From positions 1-64,000 of the forward strand of contig CAYYMJ010000001.1 in the NCBI GenBank assembly GCA_964472855.1: a stretch of 64,000 nucleotides of DNA, written 5' to 3'. This DNA is from Tranquillimonas sp964472855. Lineage in GTDB: Bacteria > Pseudomonadota > Alphaproteobacteria > Rhodobacterales > Rhodobacteraceae. The notes below the pieces were generated by a model. That model searched no databases, was not told the DNA's origin, and saw only the letters and a list, made by a program, of their open reading frames with translations. A program made the translations under genes and the position numbers. Shown here in pieces: positions 52,853 to 60,944 of the stretch (its first letter is position 1; each line of letters starts with the position of its first letter).

Positions 52853-53062
52853 CTTGACGCCACACCGGCATTGCGCGGGCGTTGTTTCAGCGTTTCGGGT
52901 TTGGCCCNNNNNNNNNNNNNNNNNNNNNNNNNNNNNNNNNNNNNNNNNNNNNNNNNNNNNNNNNNNNNNNNNNNNNNNNNNNNNNNNNNNNNNNNNNNNN
53001 NNNNNNNCTTGACGCCACACCGGCATTGCGCGGGCGTTGTTTCAGCGTTTCGGGTTTGGCCC
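52853..53062. other. 100-N assembly gap (52908-53007) flanked by the same 55-bp sequence
   Basis: Bases 52853-52907 and 53008-53062 are identical over 55 bases, starting CTTGACGCCACACCGGCATT and ending TTTGGCCC. The most likely cause is two contig ends overlapping by a k-mer length, scaffolded with 100 Ns. The true sequence then runs straight through with one copy. Confidence 0.85.
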
Positions 53063-53079
53063 GATCCCGGCAGGCGCCG

Positions 53080-53150
53080 CCTGACGCGTTGAAATTGATG
53101 ATTTCCGGCAGCAATGGGTGAATCAGGTCTGACGCGAGGCGCTTTAGCGG
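53080..53150. repeat. Dispersed intergenic palindromic repeat, copy C
   Basis: CCTGACGCGTTGAAATTGAT, GATTTCCGG, then GGGTGAATCAGGTCTGACGC and CTTTAGCGG. Closest to copy A. It lies 27 bases before the GH43 start, in contrast to the other three which lie between convergent ends. Confidence 0.7.
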
Positions 53151-53177
53151 TCACAATGGCCGCGAGGAGACCGCCAG

Positions 53178-54788
53178 ATGACCATTCGCAACCCGATCCT
53201 GCCGGGGTTCAACCCCGACCCGTCCTTTTGCCGCGTGGGCAAGGACTACTACATCGCCACGTCAACCTTCGAATGGTATCCGGGCGTGCAGATCCACCAT
53301 TCGCGCGATCTGGTGACCTGGCGGCTTGTGGCGCGGCCGCTGAACCGGGCGGCGCTGCTCGACATGCGCGGCAATCCGGATTCGGGCGGCGTCTGGGCAC
53401 CCTGCCTCAGCCACGACGGGGAACGGTTCTGGCTGGTCTATACCGACATGAAGCGGCTGGACGGCGCCTTCAAGGATTCGCCCAATTACATCACCGCCTG
53501 CGACCGTATCGACGGCGACTGGTGCGACCCGTGGTATGTGAACAGTTCGGGCTTTGACCCGTCGCTGTTCCACGACGACGACGGGCGCAAGTGGTTCGTC
53601 AACATGCGCTGGAACCATCGCGGCCCGGGCACCGGCGGCAATCCGGCCCACGCCAGTTTCGACGGCATCGTGTTGCAGGAATGGTCGCCCGATACCGGGC
53701 TGACCGGCCCGGTCACCAACATCTTCGACGGCTCGCCCCGCGGCCTGACCGAGGCGCCGCATCTGTTTCGCCACGATGGCATGTACTACCTGACAACGGC
53801 CGAGGGCGGCACCGGATACGCCCATGCGGTCACGCTGGCGCGGTCGGCCAGCATCACCGGCCCCTACCAGTTGCACCCCGACGCCCACGTGCTGACCGTG
53901 TCTGACCCCGCCCACCCCATCCAGCGGGTGGGCCATGGGCAATATGTCGAAACCCACTGGGGCGACTGTTACCACACCTTCCTGATGGGCCGGCCCATTG
54001 CCGGACCCGACGGCAGCGGGCGTTTCTGCCCCCTTGGCCGCGAAACCGGGATCGAGCGGGTCACCTGGAAAGACGGCTGGCTATATGCCGAGGCCGGCCC
54101 GGCCCCGCGCGTCGCGGTGCCGTCGCCGGTGGCAACAGCGCGCCCCGCGGAACCCCATGCCGAGCATACCGCCTTTGCCGACCCGGCCCTGCCGCCGTCG
54201 TTCCAGTGGCTGCGCACCCCCGACAGCGGGCGCATCTGGCGGCTGGACCCCGGCGCGCTGACGCTGATCGGCCGCGAAAGCATCGGCAGTCATTTCGAGC
54301 AGGCGTTGGTGGCCCGGCGGCAGGAACATCACGCCTATGTCGCCGAGACGACGCTGGATTTCCTGCCCGACAATTACCAGCAGGCCGCGGGGCTGACGAC
54401 CTATTACAACCGCCACAAGTTTCACGCCCTGCTGGTCAGCGACGACGGGGCCGGCGGGCGCATCCTTGAAATCAGTTCGTGCCCCGGCGACTGGCCCGAC
54501 GGCGCCCTGACCCACCCGCTGGACCGGCCGGTGGCGCTGGCAGACGGCCCGGTGCACCTGCGGGTCAGGGTCGACGGGGCGCGGCAGCAATTCTTCTGGC
54601 GCCAGCGCGGCGACTGGCGGGCCATCGGCCCCAAGCTTGACGCCAGTGTCATCTCGGACGAGGGCGGGCGCGGCGAACACGCCAGCTTTACCGGCGCCTT
54701 CGTGGGCATGGTTGCCTTCGACACGTCCGGCATGGCGAAAGAGGCCCGCTTCACCCGCTTTGCCTATGTCCCGGACGACGGCGCGTGA
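53178..54788 (+). CDS. GH43-family glycoside hydrolase (beta-xylosidase / arabinofuranosidase)
   Basis: A 536-aa cytosolic five-bladed beta-propeller glycosidase (no signal peptide) plus a C-terminal beta-sandwich (about 330-536). The catalytic residues are in NPILPGFNPDPSFCRVGKDYYIATSTFEWYPG (base Asp), SGFDPSLFHDDDG (pKa Asp) and GLTEAPHLF (acid Glu). This arrangement is typical of beta-1,4-xylosidase XynB. GAGGAG lies before the ATG. Followed by a TolB-like gene that shares the stop (GTGA). Confidence 0.93.
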   Translation: MTIRNPILPGFNPDPSFCRVGKDYYIATSTFEWYPGVQIHHSRDLVTWRLVARPLNRAALLDMRGNPDSGGVWAPCLSHDGERFWLVYTDMKRLDGAFKDSPNYITACDRIDGDWCDPWYVNSSGFDPSLFHDDDGRKWFVNMRWNHRGPGTGGNPAHASFDGIVLQEWSPDTGLTGPVTNIFDGSPRGLTEAPHLFRHDGMYYLTTAEGGTGYAHAVTLARSASITGPYQLHPDAHVLTVSDPAHPIQRVGHGQYVETHWGDCYHTFLMGRPIAGPDGSGRFCPLGRETGIERVTWKDGWLYAEAGPAPRVAVPSPVATARPAEPHAEHTAFADPALPPSFQWLRTPDSGRIWRLDPGALTLIGRESIGSHFEQALVARRQEHHAYVAETTLDFLPDNYQQAAGLTTYYNRHKFHALLVSDDGAGGRILEISSCPGDWPDGALTHPLDRPVALADGPVHLRVRVDGARQQFFWRQRGDWRAIGPKLDASVISDEGGRGEHASFTGAFVGMVAFDTSGMAKEARFTRFAYVPDDGA

Positions 54789-55621
54789 GGTGCCAGATCT
54801 GCACATACGCGCTGGGCTCGGGCAAGGTCACGACGGTGCTTGGCTGCGCAGAGATTTACGAGGCGCCGAACTGGTCGCGCGACGGCGCGCACCTGCTGGT
54901 CAACGGAGGCGGGCGGCTGTTTCGCCTGCCGCTTGACCGGCCGCGGCTGGAGCCCGTCGACACCGGCGCGCTGACCCAACTGAACAACGATCATGGCCTG
55001 TCGCCGGACGGGCGGATGTTGGCCATCAGCGACAAGACCGAACACGGGCAAAGCGCGGTCTATGTCCTGCCGGCCGCGGGCGGAACGCCCCGGCCTGTCA
55101 CGCCGGCGCGGCCCAGCTATTGGCACGGCTGGTCGCCGGACGGGGCGACGCTGGCCTATGTGGGGCGCCGCGACGGTTGCTTTGACATCTGCACCTGCCC
55201 TGTCGCGGGGGGGCGCGAAACCCGGCTGACCAGCGGCTTCGACCACTGCGACGGCCCCGACTATACCCCCGACGGCCAGTGGATCTGGTTCAACGCCGAG
55301 CGCGGTGGCCGCGTGGACCTGTGGCGCATGCACCCCGACGGCAGCGGGCTGTCGCAAATGACTGACGACGCCACAGTCAACTGGTTCCCGCACCCCTCGC
55401 CCGATGGAAAACACCTGCTCTACCTCGCCTTCCCCCCACGAACCCAAGGACACCCCTTCGGCAAGGAAGTGACCTTGCGCCTGATGCCCGCCGGCGGCGG
55501 CCCGGCGCGGGACCTCGTCGGGATATTCGGCGGACAAGGCAGCATCAACGTGCCCTGCTGGGCGCCCGACAGCCGCGCCTTTGCCTTCGTGCGCTACCCG
55601 CGCAGCGACGGCGGCTGGTAA
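54785..55621 (+). CDS. TolB-like WD40 beta-propeller protein
   Basis: A 278-aa protein with repeated PD40-type strands (NWSRDGAHLLVNGGGRLFRLP, HGLSPDGRMLAISDK, HGWSPDGATLAYVGRRDG, DYTPDGQWIWFNAERGG, NWFPHPSPDGKHLLYL), a six-bladed propeller like the C-terminal TolB domain. No signal peptide is visible and the start is a GTG. It overlaps the GH43 stop by four bases (GTGA), implying coupling. Partner or substrate unknown; the sugar-associated TolB-like family is one fit. Confidence 0.82.
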   Translation: MRCQICTYALGSGKVTTVLGCAEIYEAPNWSRDGAHLLVNGGGRLFRLPLDRPRLEPVDTGALTQLNNDHGLSPDGRMLAISDKTEHGQSAVYVLPAAGGTPRPVTPARPSYWHGWSPDGATLAYVGRRDGCFDICTCPVAGGRETRLTSGFDHCDGPDYTPDGQWIWFNAERGGRVDLWRMHPDGSGLSQMTDDATVNWFPHPSPDGKHLLYLAFPPRTQGHPFGKEVTLRLMPAGGGPARDLVGIFGGQGSINVPCWAPDSRAFAFVRYPRSDGGW

Positions 55622-55645
55622 GATCACGGTGCGGGCGGGGCCAGC

Positions 55646-55745
55646 NNNNNNNNNNNNNNNNNNNNNNNNNNNNNNNNNNNNNNNNNNNNNNNNNNNNNNN
55701 NNNNNNNNNNNNNNNNNNNNNNNNNNNNNNNNNNNNNNNNNNNNN
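55646..55745. other. 100-N assembly gap
   Basis: No long shared sequence flanks it, unlike the first gap, so sequence is probably missing. The body of a SulP transporter is expected here because only a C-terminal remnant follows. Confidence 0.9.
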
Positions 55746-56046
55746 GGCCAGAGCCGGTATTTCGCCAACGCCGACTATCTTGAGGGGCAGATCGACGCGT
55801 TGGCCGCCCACCGGCCCGGCTTGCGCCACGTCATTGCGATGTGCGCACCCGTCCACGAGATCGACCTGTCGGCGCTTGGGGGGCGCTGGGGCGCTGGGGG
55901 CGACTGGCGTGCGCCGGTGTGAACGCGCGACCAGCTTTCACCTGACCCGGGTCGAGAGGCCGGTCATGGTCGGGCTGCCGCGCCGGAAATTCCTGCGCCG
56001 GCCGGCGGGGCGGTCTGGCCAAGCCAGCACCGGGCCGAGGCGGAAC
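55746..56046 (+). pseudogene. SulP transporter STAS-domain remnant with frameshifts
   Basis: The first frame reads SRYFANADYLEGQIDALAAHRPGL and HVIAMCAPVHEIDLSAL, the start of a SulP STAS domain, and stops at 55922. A second frame then carries TSFHLTRVERPVMVGLPRRK, where STAS domains have FHLxEVKGPVMDRLRR; a third frame carries GGAVWPSQHRAEAEL. So at least two shifts separate the parts. Membrane domain not seen; it may lie in the gap. SulP proteins move sulfate or bicarbonate. Sequencing error at a gap edge cannot be excluded. Confidence 0.72.
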
Positions 56047-56841
56047 TCAGCCCGCCAGCCGCCGCCAAAGCGTCGTGACGATGAAAAGCCCCAGCGCCGT
56101 CGAAACGATGGCCGGGCCCGCCGGCGTGTCGAACTGCCAGGACACCGACAGCCCGCCCAGCGCGGCGGCGATGCCGATGACAACGGCCAGCACGGCCATG
56201 GCTTCGGGCGTGCGCGCCAGCGGGCGCGCCGCCGCCGCCGGCAGGATCAGAAGCGCCGTGATCAGCAGCGCGCCAACCACCTGAATGGCGATGGCAACCG
56301 CCACGGCCAGCGCCAGCGTGAAGACGCGACCCTCGCGCCGCGCGTCGATCCCGTCGGCGCTGGCAAGGTCGGGGTTCAGTGTTGCGGTCAGCAGCCGCTG
56401 CCAGCGCCACAGCATCAGGCCGCCCAGCAATATCGCTCCGCCCCAGATGACGGCCAGATCGGTCTTGCCGACCGCCAGGATGTCTCCGAACAGCCACGCC
56501 TCGGGGCGGATGGCGCGCCCGGGCAGCGCCGCCAGCGCCAGCAGCCCGACCCCCAGCGCCCCGTGGGCCGACACCGCCAGCATGGTGTCGGTGCCTTGCG
56601 TGCGCCCGCGCAACCCCGCCACGGCCAGCGCCATGCCCATGGCCACCACCAGCACCGCCAGCATCACCGGCAACTGCAGCGCCACCCCAAGGGCCACGCC
56701 CAACAGCGCCGCATGCGCCGTAGCGTCGCCGAAAAAGGCCATGCGCCGCCACAGCAGGAACGGGCCCAGCAGCCCGCCCGCGACGGCAACGCCGATGCTG
56801 GCCAGCACGGCGCGCACAAGGAAATCGTCGAATACGGTCAT
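56047..56841 (-). CDS. znuB: Zinc ABC transporter permease
   Basis: A 264-aa ABC-3 permease, seven to eight membrane segments. FLLWRRMAFFGDATAHAALLGVALG is the characteristic cytoplasmic and metal-gate region, and GTDTMLAVSAHGALGVGLLAL follows. The ATG overlaps the ZnuC stop by four bases. Works with ZnuC and ZnuA. Under Zur control by position. Confidence 0.95.
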   Translation of the reverse strand: MTVFDDFLVRAVLASIGVAVAGGLLGPFLLWRRMAFFGDATAHAALLGVALGVALQLPVMLAVLVVAMGMALAVAGLRGRTQGTDTMLAVSAHGALGVGLLALAALPGRAIRPEAWLFGDILAVGKTDLAVIWGGAILLGGLMLWRWQRLLTATLNPDLASADGIDARREGRVFTLALAVAVAIAIQVVGALLITALLILPAAAARPLARTPEAMAVLAVVIGIAAALGGLSVSWQFDTPAGPAIVSTALGLFIVTTLWRRLAG

Positions 56842-57590
56842 GGCAGGGGCCGATGCTGGCCGTGATCGTGCCGGTCGGCATGGTCGTGGCTGTGGTCATG
56901 GTGGTGGCGGTAGATGGCCAGCGTGCCGTCAAGATCGGCGCCGAACAGTTCGCGGTATTCGCGGGCATTCAGCACCGCCTCGGGGGCGCCCTCGCAACAG
57001 ATATGGCCGTTGAGGCAGATCACCCGGTCCGAGGCGCGCATCACCACATGCAATTCGTGGCTGACCATCAGAACCGCGCAGCCGGTATCGTCGCGCAACC
57101 GTTCGATCAGGTGATAGAAGGCGGCGGCACCGGGCGGGTCGAGGCCCTGGGTCGCCTCGTCAAGGATCAGCAGCGGCGGGCGCGGCAGGATCGCCCGCGC
57201 CAGCAGCACGCGCTGGAACTGACCGCCCGACAGGTCGGCAAGCTGGCGGTCGCCAAGATCGCCGGCGCCGACCAGATCCAGCGCCGCGCGCGCCTCGTCC
57301 GCCGTCACCCGGCGCGGCAGGCCAAGGAACCGCGCCGCGGTCAGGGGCAGGCTGCTGTCCACCGCCAGCCGCTGCGGCACATAGCCGATGCGCAGCCCGG
57401 CCGGCCGCACGACCCGCCCGGCCGACGGGCGAACGGCCCCCAGCAGCGCCTTCATCAGCGTGGTCTTGCCGGACCCGTTGGGCCCGACGACGGTGACCAC
57501 TTCGCCCGGGTCGATCGACAGGCTTACCCCGTTCAGCACCGGCAACCCGGCCTGGCGCACGGTGATGTTTTCGGCTGAAATCAGCGCCAT
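56838..57590 (-). CDS. znuC: Zinc ABC transporter ATP-binding protein
   Basis: A 250-aa ATPase. GPNGSGKTTLMKALLG is Walker A, LADLSGGQFQRVLLARAIL the signature, and LLILDEATQGLD Walker B (with Ala in place of Pro). A His-rich C-terminal tail (HHHDHSHDHADRHDHGQH) may bind zinc. ATG 57590 gives MALISAENITVRQ. Four bases after the Zur stop. Confidence 0.95.
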   Translation of the reverse strand: MALISAENITVRQAGLPVLNGVSLSIDPGEVVTVVGPNGSGKTTLMKALLGAVRPSAGRVVRPAGLRIGYVPQRLAVDSSLPLTAARFLGLPRRVTADEARAALDLVGAGDLGDRQLADLSGGQFQRVLLARAILPRPPLLILDEATQGLDPPGAAAFYHLIERLRDDTGCAVLMVSHELHVVMRASDRVICLNGHICCEGAPEAVLNAREYRELFGADLDGTLAIYRHHHDHSHDHADRHDHGQHRPLP

Positions 57591-57594
57591 GGGG

Positions 57595-58056
57595 TCAGGT
57601 TGCCTGGCAGGCGGGGCACAGGCCCTGCGCCTCGACAACGGTGCTGTCGATACGAAAGCCGCCCGCCGCGGGCGCAAGCTGGCGCGCATCGCTTTCCGCG
57701 ACCATGCCGCAGCCGCGACAGATCAGGAAGGCGGGGTCATGGGCGCAGCCGGGGCGCGCGCAGGCGATATAGGCGTTCAGCCGCTCGATCCGGTGGGCAA
57801 AGCCCTGATCGGTCAGAAAGGCCAGCGCCCGATAGACGGTTGGTGGCTGGGCGCTGCGGCCCTCGGCCACCAGGCGTTCCAGAAGGTCATAGGCGCCGAT
57901 GGCCCGGTGCGATTCAAGCAGGATTTCAAGCACACGCTTGCGCGCCCGGGTCAGTTGCAGTCCACGCCCGGCACAGGCGGCTTCGGCCGCGGCAAGGGCG
58001 GCGGCGACGCAGTGGCCATGGTCATGGTCCCGGAATGTTTCAGCCGCGCTGGCCAT
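57595..58056 (-). CDS. zur: Zinc uptake regulator Zur (Fur family)
   Basis: A 153-aa Fur-family repressor. GLQLTRARKRVLEILLESHRAIGAYDLLERL is the DNA-binding winged helix, TVYRALAFL the recognition helix, and two CxxC pairs (CRGCGM and CPACQA) hold structural zinc. The start at 58056 is chosen since the frame from 58077 would run into the operator. Divergent from znuA over 53 bases. Confidence 0.93.
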   Translation of the reverse strand: MASAAETFRDHDHGHCVAAALAAAEAACAGRGLQLTRARKRVLEILLESHRAIGAYDLLERLVAEGRSAQPPTVYRALAFLTDQGFAHRIERLNAYIACARPGCAHDPAFLICRGCGMVAESDARQLAPAAGGFRIDSTVVEAQGLCPACQAT

Positions 58057-58076
58057 GGGGCGGATCCGCTGTTGCA

Positions 58077-58096
58077 TGCAATGTTATAATGTTGCA
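58077..58096. promoter_or_regulatory. Probable Zur operator between zur and znuA
   Basis: TGCAATGTTATAATGTTGCA, palindromic outer TGCAA / TTGCA arms and central TTATAA, between the divergent starts. One site can control both directions. Resembles alphaproteobacterial Zur boxes. Confidence 0.75.
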
Positions 58097-58109
58097 TTCG
58101 ATTGACCCC

Positions 58110-58994
58110 ATGTCCAGCGCGAGTCTTGCCATGCGCCATCTGATCGCCGGCCTGTCGCTGCTGGCCACACCCCTGCAGGCCGAGCCGGTCGCGGTTGTGA
58201 CCGATATTGCCCCGGTCGCGGCGCTGGTGGCCGAGGTGCAGGCCGGGCGCGGCACTGTCGCTGCCCTGCTGGGCAGCGATGCCGACCCCCACAACGTGAC
58301 GCTGCGCCCATCCGAGGCGCGGGCCCTGCAATCGGCCGGCCTGATCGTATGGATCGGGCCCGAACTGACCCCGTGGATGGCCACGGCGCTGGACCGTCTG
58401 GCCCCGGGGGCGCCGCGGCTTGGCCTGCTGGATCTGGCGGTCACCCAGCGGCAGGCGCGCGCCGACGAGGGGCATGGCCACGAGGACGGGCGCGAGGACG
58501 GGCGCGGTTTCGACCCGCACGCGTGGCTCGACCCGGACAATGCGGCGGGCTGGCTGCCGCTGGTGGCCGAGGCGCTGGCCGACGCCGACCCCGACGGGGC
58601 CGCGCACTATCGCGCCCGTGCGCGGGCCGCGGCGCGAGAGTTGCAGGCGATTGCCGGGCCTTCGGTCGCGGCCGGCACCGTCTATCTGGCCGAACATGAC
58701 AGTCTGGCTTACGCAGAAGCCGCGCTGGGGATGACATTTGCCGGCGCCCTGAGCGACGCAGACGGGCAGGCGCCCGGCGCGGCGCATCTGGCGGAGTTGG
58801 TGGAACGGGCCGGCGACACGGGCGCCGGCTGTCTGGTGCACGAGCGGGCGCGACCCGGGCCCGCCGCGCGGCAGTTCGCCGCCGACCTCGGCCTGACGCT
58901 GGTGGCCGTCGACATTCTGGGCGCCGAGATCGCGCCCGGCGGCTATGTCGCGTGGTTCGCGCGCCTGGGCACCGACCTTGGGGCGTGTCCCTGA
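58110..58994 (+). CDS. znuA: Zinc ABC transporter substrate-binding protein
   Basis: A 294-aa periplasmic zinc-binding protein of cluster A-I. Signal peptide, then VVTDIAPVAALVAEVQAGRG and LLGSDADPHNVTLRPSEARAL with the first metal His. A short charged loop (DEGHGHEDGREDGRG) is smaller than in long His-rich loops, and FDPHAWLDPDNAAGWLPLV and YLAEHDSLAYAE supply later His ligands. The start ATG 58110 is chosen; ATG 58131 would also work. Faces zur. Confidence 0.93.
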   Translation: MSSASLAMRHLIAGLSLLATPLQAEPVAVVTDIAPVAALVAEVQAGRGTVAALLGSDADPHNVTLRPSEARALQSAGLIVWIGPELTPWMATALDRLAPGAPRLGLLDLAVTQRQARADEGHGHEDGREDGRGFDPHAWLDPDNAAGWLPLVAEALADADPDGAAHYRARARAAARELQAIAGPSVAAGTVYLAEHDSLAYAEAALGMTFAGALSDADGQAPGAAHLAELVERAGDTGAGCLVHERARPGPAARQFAADLGLTLVAVDILGAEIAPGGYVAWFARLGTDLGACP

Positions 58995-59028
58995 CCGGTT
59001 GCGCCGCGCGGGCGCGCGACGCGCAAGG

Positions 59029-59049
59029 GCGGGGGGCGCTGCCCCCCGC
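59029..59049 (+). terminator. Hairpin terminator after znuA
   Basis: GCGGGGGGC-GCT-GCCCCCCGC, a 9-bp perfect stem 35 bases past the stop, followed by ACCCCCCGAAGTATTTGC. The downstream block is shared with 41160-41205. Confidence 0.55.
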
Positions 59050-59100
59050 ACCCCCCGAAGTATTTGCAGAACGATGAAGCCCGCGGCGTTTGGCGTTTGA

Positions 59101-59152
59101 CCTGATGCAGGCGGCGTCGGGTGGGTCAGGCTTGGCGCGAAACGCTTTGGCC
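59101..59152. repeat. Dispersed intergenic palindromic repeat, copy D
   Basis: CCTGATGCAGGCGGCGTCGG, then GTGGGTCAGGCTTGGCGCGA and AACGCTTTGG. The central stem is deleted. It contains the stop codon of the next gene. Confidence 0.6.
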
Positions 59153-59524
59153 GTCGAGCACCTTGCGGGCGACGCGGAAGCATTCGAGGGCCTGGGGCAC
59201 GCCGCAATAGATGCCGATCACGTGGATGATGGCGCGAATTTCTTCGGGCGTGACGCCGTTGGTCAGGGCACCGCGGCAGTGGATTTCCCATTCGTGCATC
59301 TTGCCCAGCGCGCCGATCATCGACAGGTTCATCATTGACCGGGTTCGCGCGTCGATGACGTCGTCGCCCCAGCCGAAGCCCCAGCACCAGGCGGTCATCG
59401 CCTCTTGGAAGGGGCGGGTAAAATCGTCGGCGGCGGCCAGGTTTTTTTCAACATAGTCCGCGCCCAGCGTGGCCTTGCGCTGTTCCAGCCCTTTCAGGAA
59501 CAGGTCTTCGTCGAATGTGCTCAT
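59126..59524 (-). CDS. Carboxymuconolactone decarboxylase family protein
   Basis: A 132-aa helical protein of the CMD/AhpD-like fold, PcaC-like. AMTAWCWGFGWGDDVIDARTRSMMNLSMIGAL and EWEIHCRGALTNGVTPEEI are the family core, with IYCGVPQALECFRVA later. AAGGAAAC precedes the ATG. Acts on protocatechuate-pathway lactone or related compounds. Unlinked to other protocatechuate genes here. Confidence 0.88.
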   Translation of the reverse strand: MSTFDEDLFLKGLEQRKATLGADYVEKNLAAADDFTRPFQEAMTAWCWGFGWGDDVIDARTRSMMNLSMIGALGKMHEWEIHCRGALTNGVTPEEIRAIIHVIGIYCGVPQALECFRVARKVLDGQSVSRQA

Positions 59525-59668
59525 CTCAAGTTTCCTTTGCTCAGCATGTTCTGGATCGACGCCTCGATCCGGCCGGCGCAACAGGCCGGGCGCCGGTTGC
59601 GTGGGCGGTTGGGGGTGTGGCGGCGACGCGGCCGACCTGCCGGGGGCGCACGGTGGCGTTGGCGGCCA

Positions 59669-60031
59669 TCAAGGGCGCAAGCGGCGCAGCTTGTCGGTTT
59701 GCCGGTGCCAGAGCGCGGTGACGACGAGGGCGGCCAGGGTCGGAGGCTGGCCGCCGATGGCCACCGCGTTGTCGGCGAGGCGGCGTTCGTGCGTCTGCAT
59801 CCGGCACGGCAGTTGTTCGGTCACCAAGCTGTTCGCGGCGGGGCGGTTGCGCATCTGTTCGCCGCGGGGGCGGGGGATTTCCAGCGCGACGTCGGCGGCG
59901 GCGCACACAAGCCGACGCTCGGGACCCGGGTCGCGCGACAGGCCGAAGCGGCGGCCCGGATACATGGTGATCGCCGGCATCCGGCCGAGCCCTTGCCCGC
60001 GTTCGACATCGTCCGGCAACGGTGGGCCCAT
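59669..60031 (-). other. Unrecognised 120-codon minus-strand frame beside the Rieske remnant
   Basis: An ATG-started frame whose sequence (RLVCAAADVALEIPRPRG, then LVTEQLPCRMQTHERRLADN) looks protein-like, and weakly recalls the TOBE-type C-terminus of molybdate transporter ATPases. It is in a different frame from the Rieske remnant that runs into it from upstream, so a deletion may have joined two genes. It may be a remnant or a spurious frame; no confident function. Confidence 0.3.
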
Positions 60032-60044
60032 GAAGGGCGCGGGC

Positions 60045-60680
60045 CGTTCCTGTGGCGAAGGTGGCGTGGTTCAGCGCGCAGTGGCAGCATTCCGAGTAAC
60101 TTTCGACCGACGCCTTGCAGTTGCAGTTTTCCGGCCCCTCGACCCATTCGATCGGCGCAAGGCTGTCGATCATCGGGCTGTATTCGGCCGGGTCGGCGCG
60201 CATGCCGGCAAACCAGGTGTCCACGGGCCCGGCGGCGGCGGCGTCGAGATTGACGAAGATGAAGCCGCGCAGCAGTTCGGTCCGCACCGGGGTGAGGCAG
60301 ATGTCGTTGCCGTCAAAGCGCGGCGTCGATCTGGTGTTGGGTTCGGCGCGAAAACGGCCGTCGGGTTGGCAGGTCCCCGCGGGGTGGGGGCCGACGACAA
60401 CGCGGGCCTTGCCGCTGTTCTGCACCAGCTGGTGGGCCCGGTGCTGGCTGACGTTGTAAAGGGTCCGAATCTCGCCGTCGCGGCCGCGGATGCAGAACGG
60501 GCTTTTGCCGGCTATCCCGAAGCTGAAATAGCTGCCCGTCCCGGCCAGCTGGCTGACGCGGCCGCCATATTGCCAGCCGCGCGACAAGAGCCCGGCGCTT
60601 GCCCGCGCCAAGAACGCGGCGTCGGTGTAATAGCGCGCCTCAAGCGACCTTGCCGGCATTTGCCTGCCCTGAACCGTCAT
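60045..60680 (-). pseudogene. Rieske-type aromatic-ring / choline-type monooxygenase alpha subunit remnant
   Basis: About 212 residues homologous to glycine-betaine/carnitine-type Rieske oxygenases from MTVQGRQMPARSLEARYYTD, including SQLAGTGSYFSFGIAGK and EVFVNL-like FIFVNLDAAAAGPVDTWFAG. At the Rieske site CxH-x16-CxxH, the residues are Ser78, His80, Gly97 and Pro100, so three of four ligands are lost. The catalytic-iron region SYSECCHCALNHATFATG is recognisable, then homology stops and the frame runs on without it to 59541. A non-functional remnant. Confidence 0.85.
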
Positions 60681-60944
60681 CGTCAGCCCTCACCCTCGGC
60701 GACACAGATGCCCGGCGCCGGGCGTCGGGCGTGATAGCCTTCGACGGATGAGACCCATTCTCGCCGGCCGCCGCAATCACGAAGGCGACAAGCGCCTCGA
60801 CAAAAGCGGTCACGGCGACGGTCGAGATCGAGAATTCCCGCGTGTCCGAGGGCACGACGAAAGGACATCCTTGCCTTCGCCCGCGCCTGTGCCGGGGTTG
60901 GGTTTGCGGCCGGGGTTGGGGTTGGGGCCAGGGTCGGAGCCGAG
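60681..60944. other. Gene-free stretch between the two remnants
   Basis: No supported gene. It has a GGGGTTGGG-type low-complexity run at 60895-60935 and weak, frame-broken coding character on either strand. It would be the site of the lost N-terminal (FAD) part of the dehydrogenase-like gene and the start of the Rieske gene. Confidence 0.5.

Noticed and set aside
53008..53062. Genuine 55-bp direct repeat or att site beside ugd
   Set aside because: Exact identity to the other gap edge, with the length of a typical assembly k-mer and a standard 100-N spacer, favours artefact.
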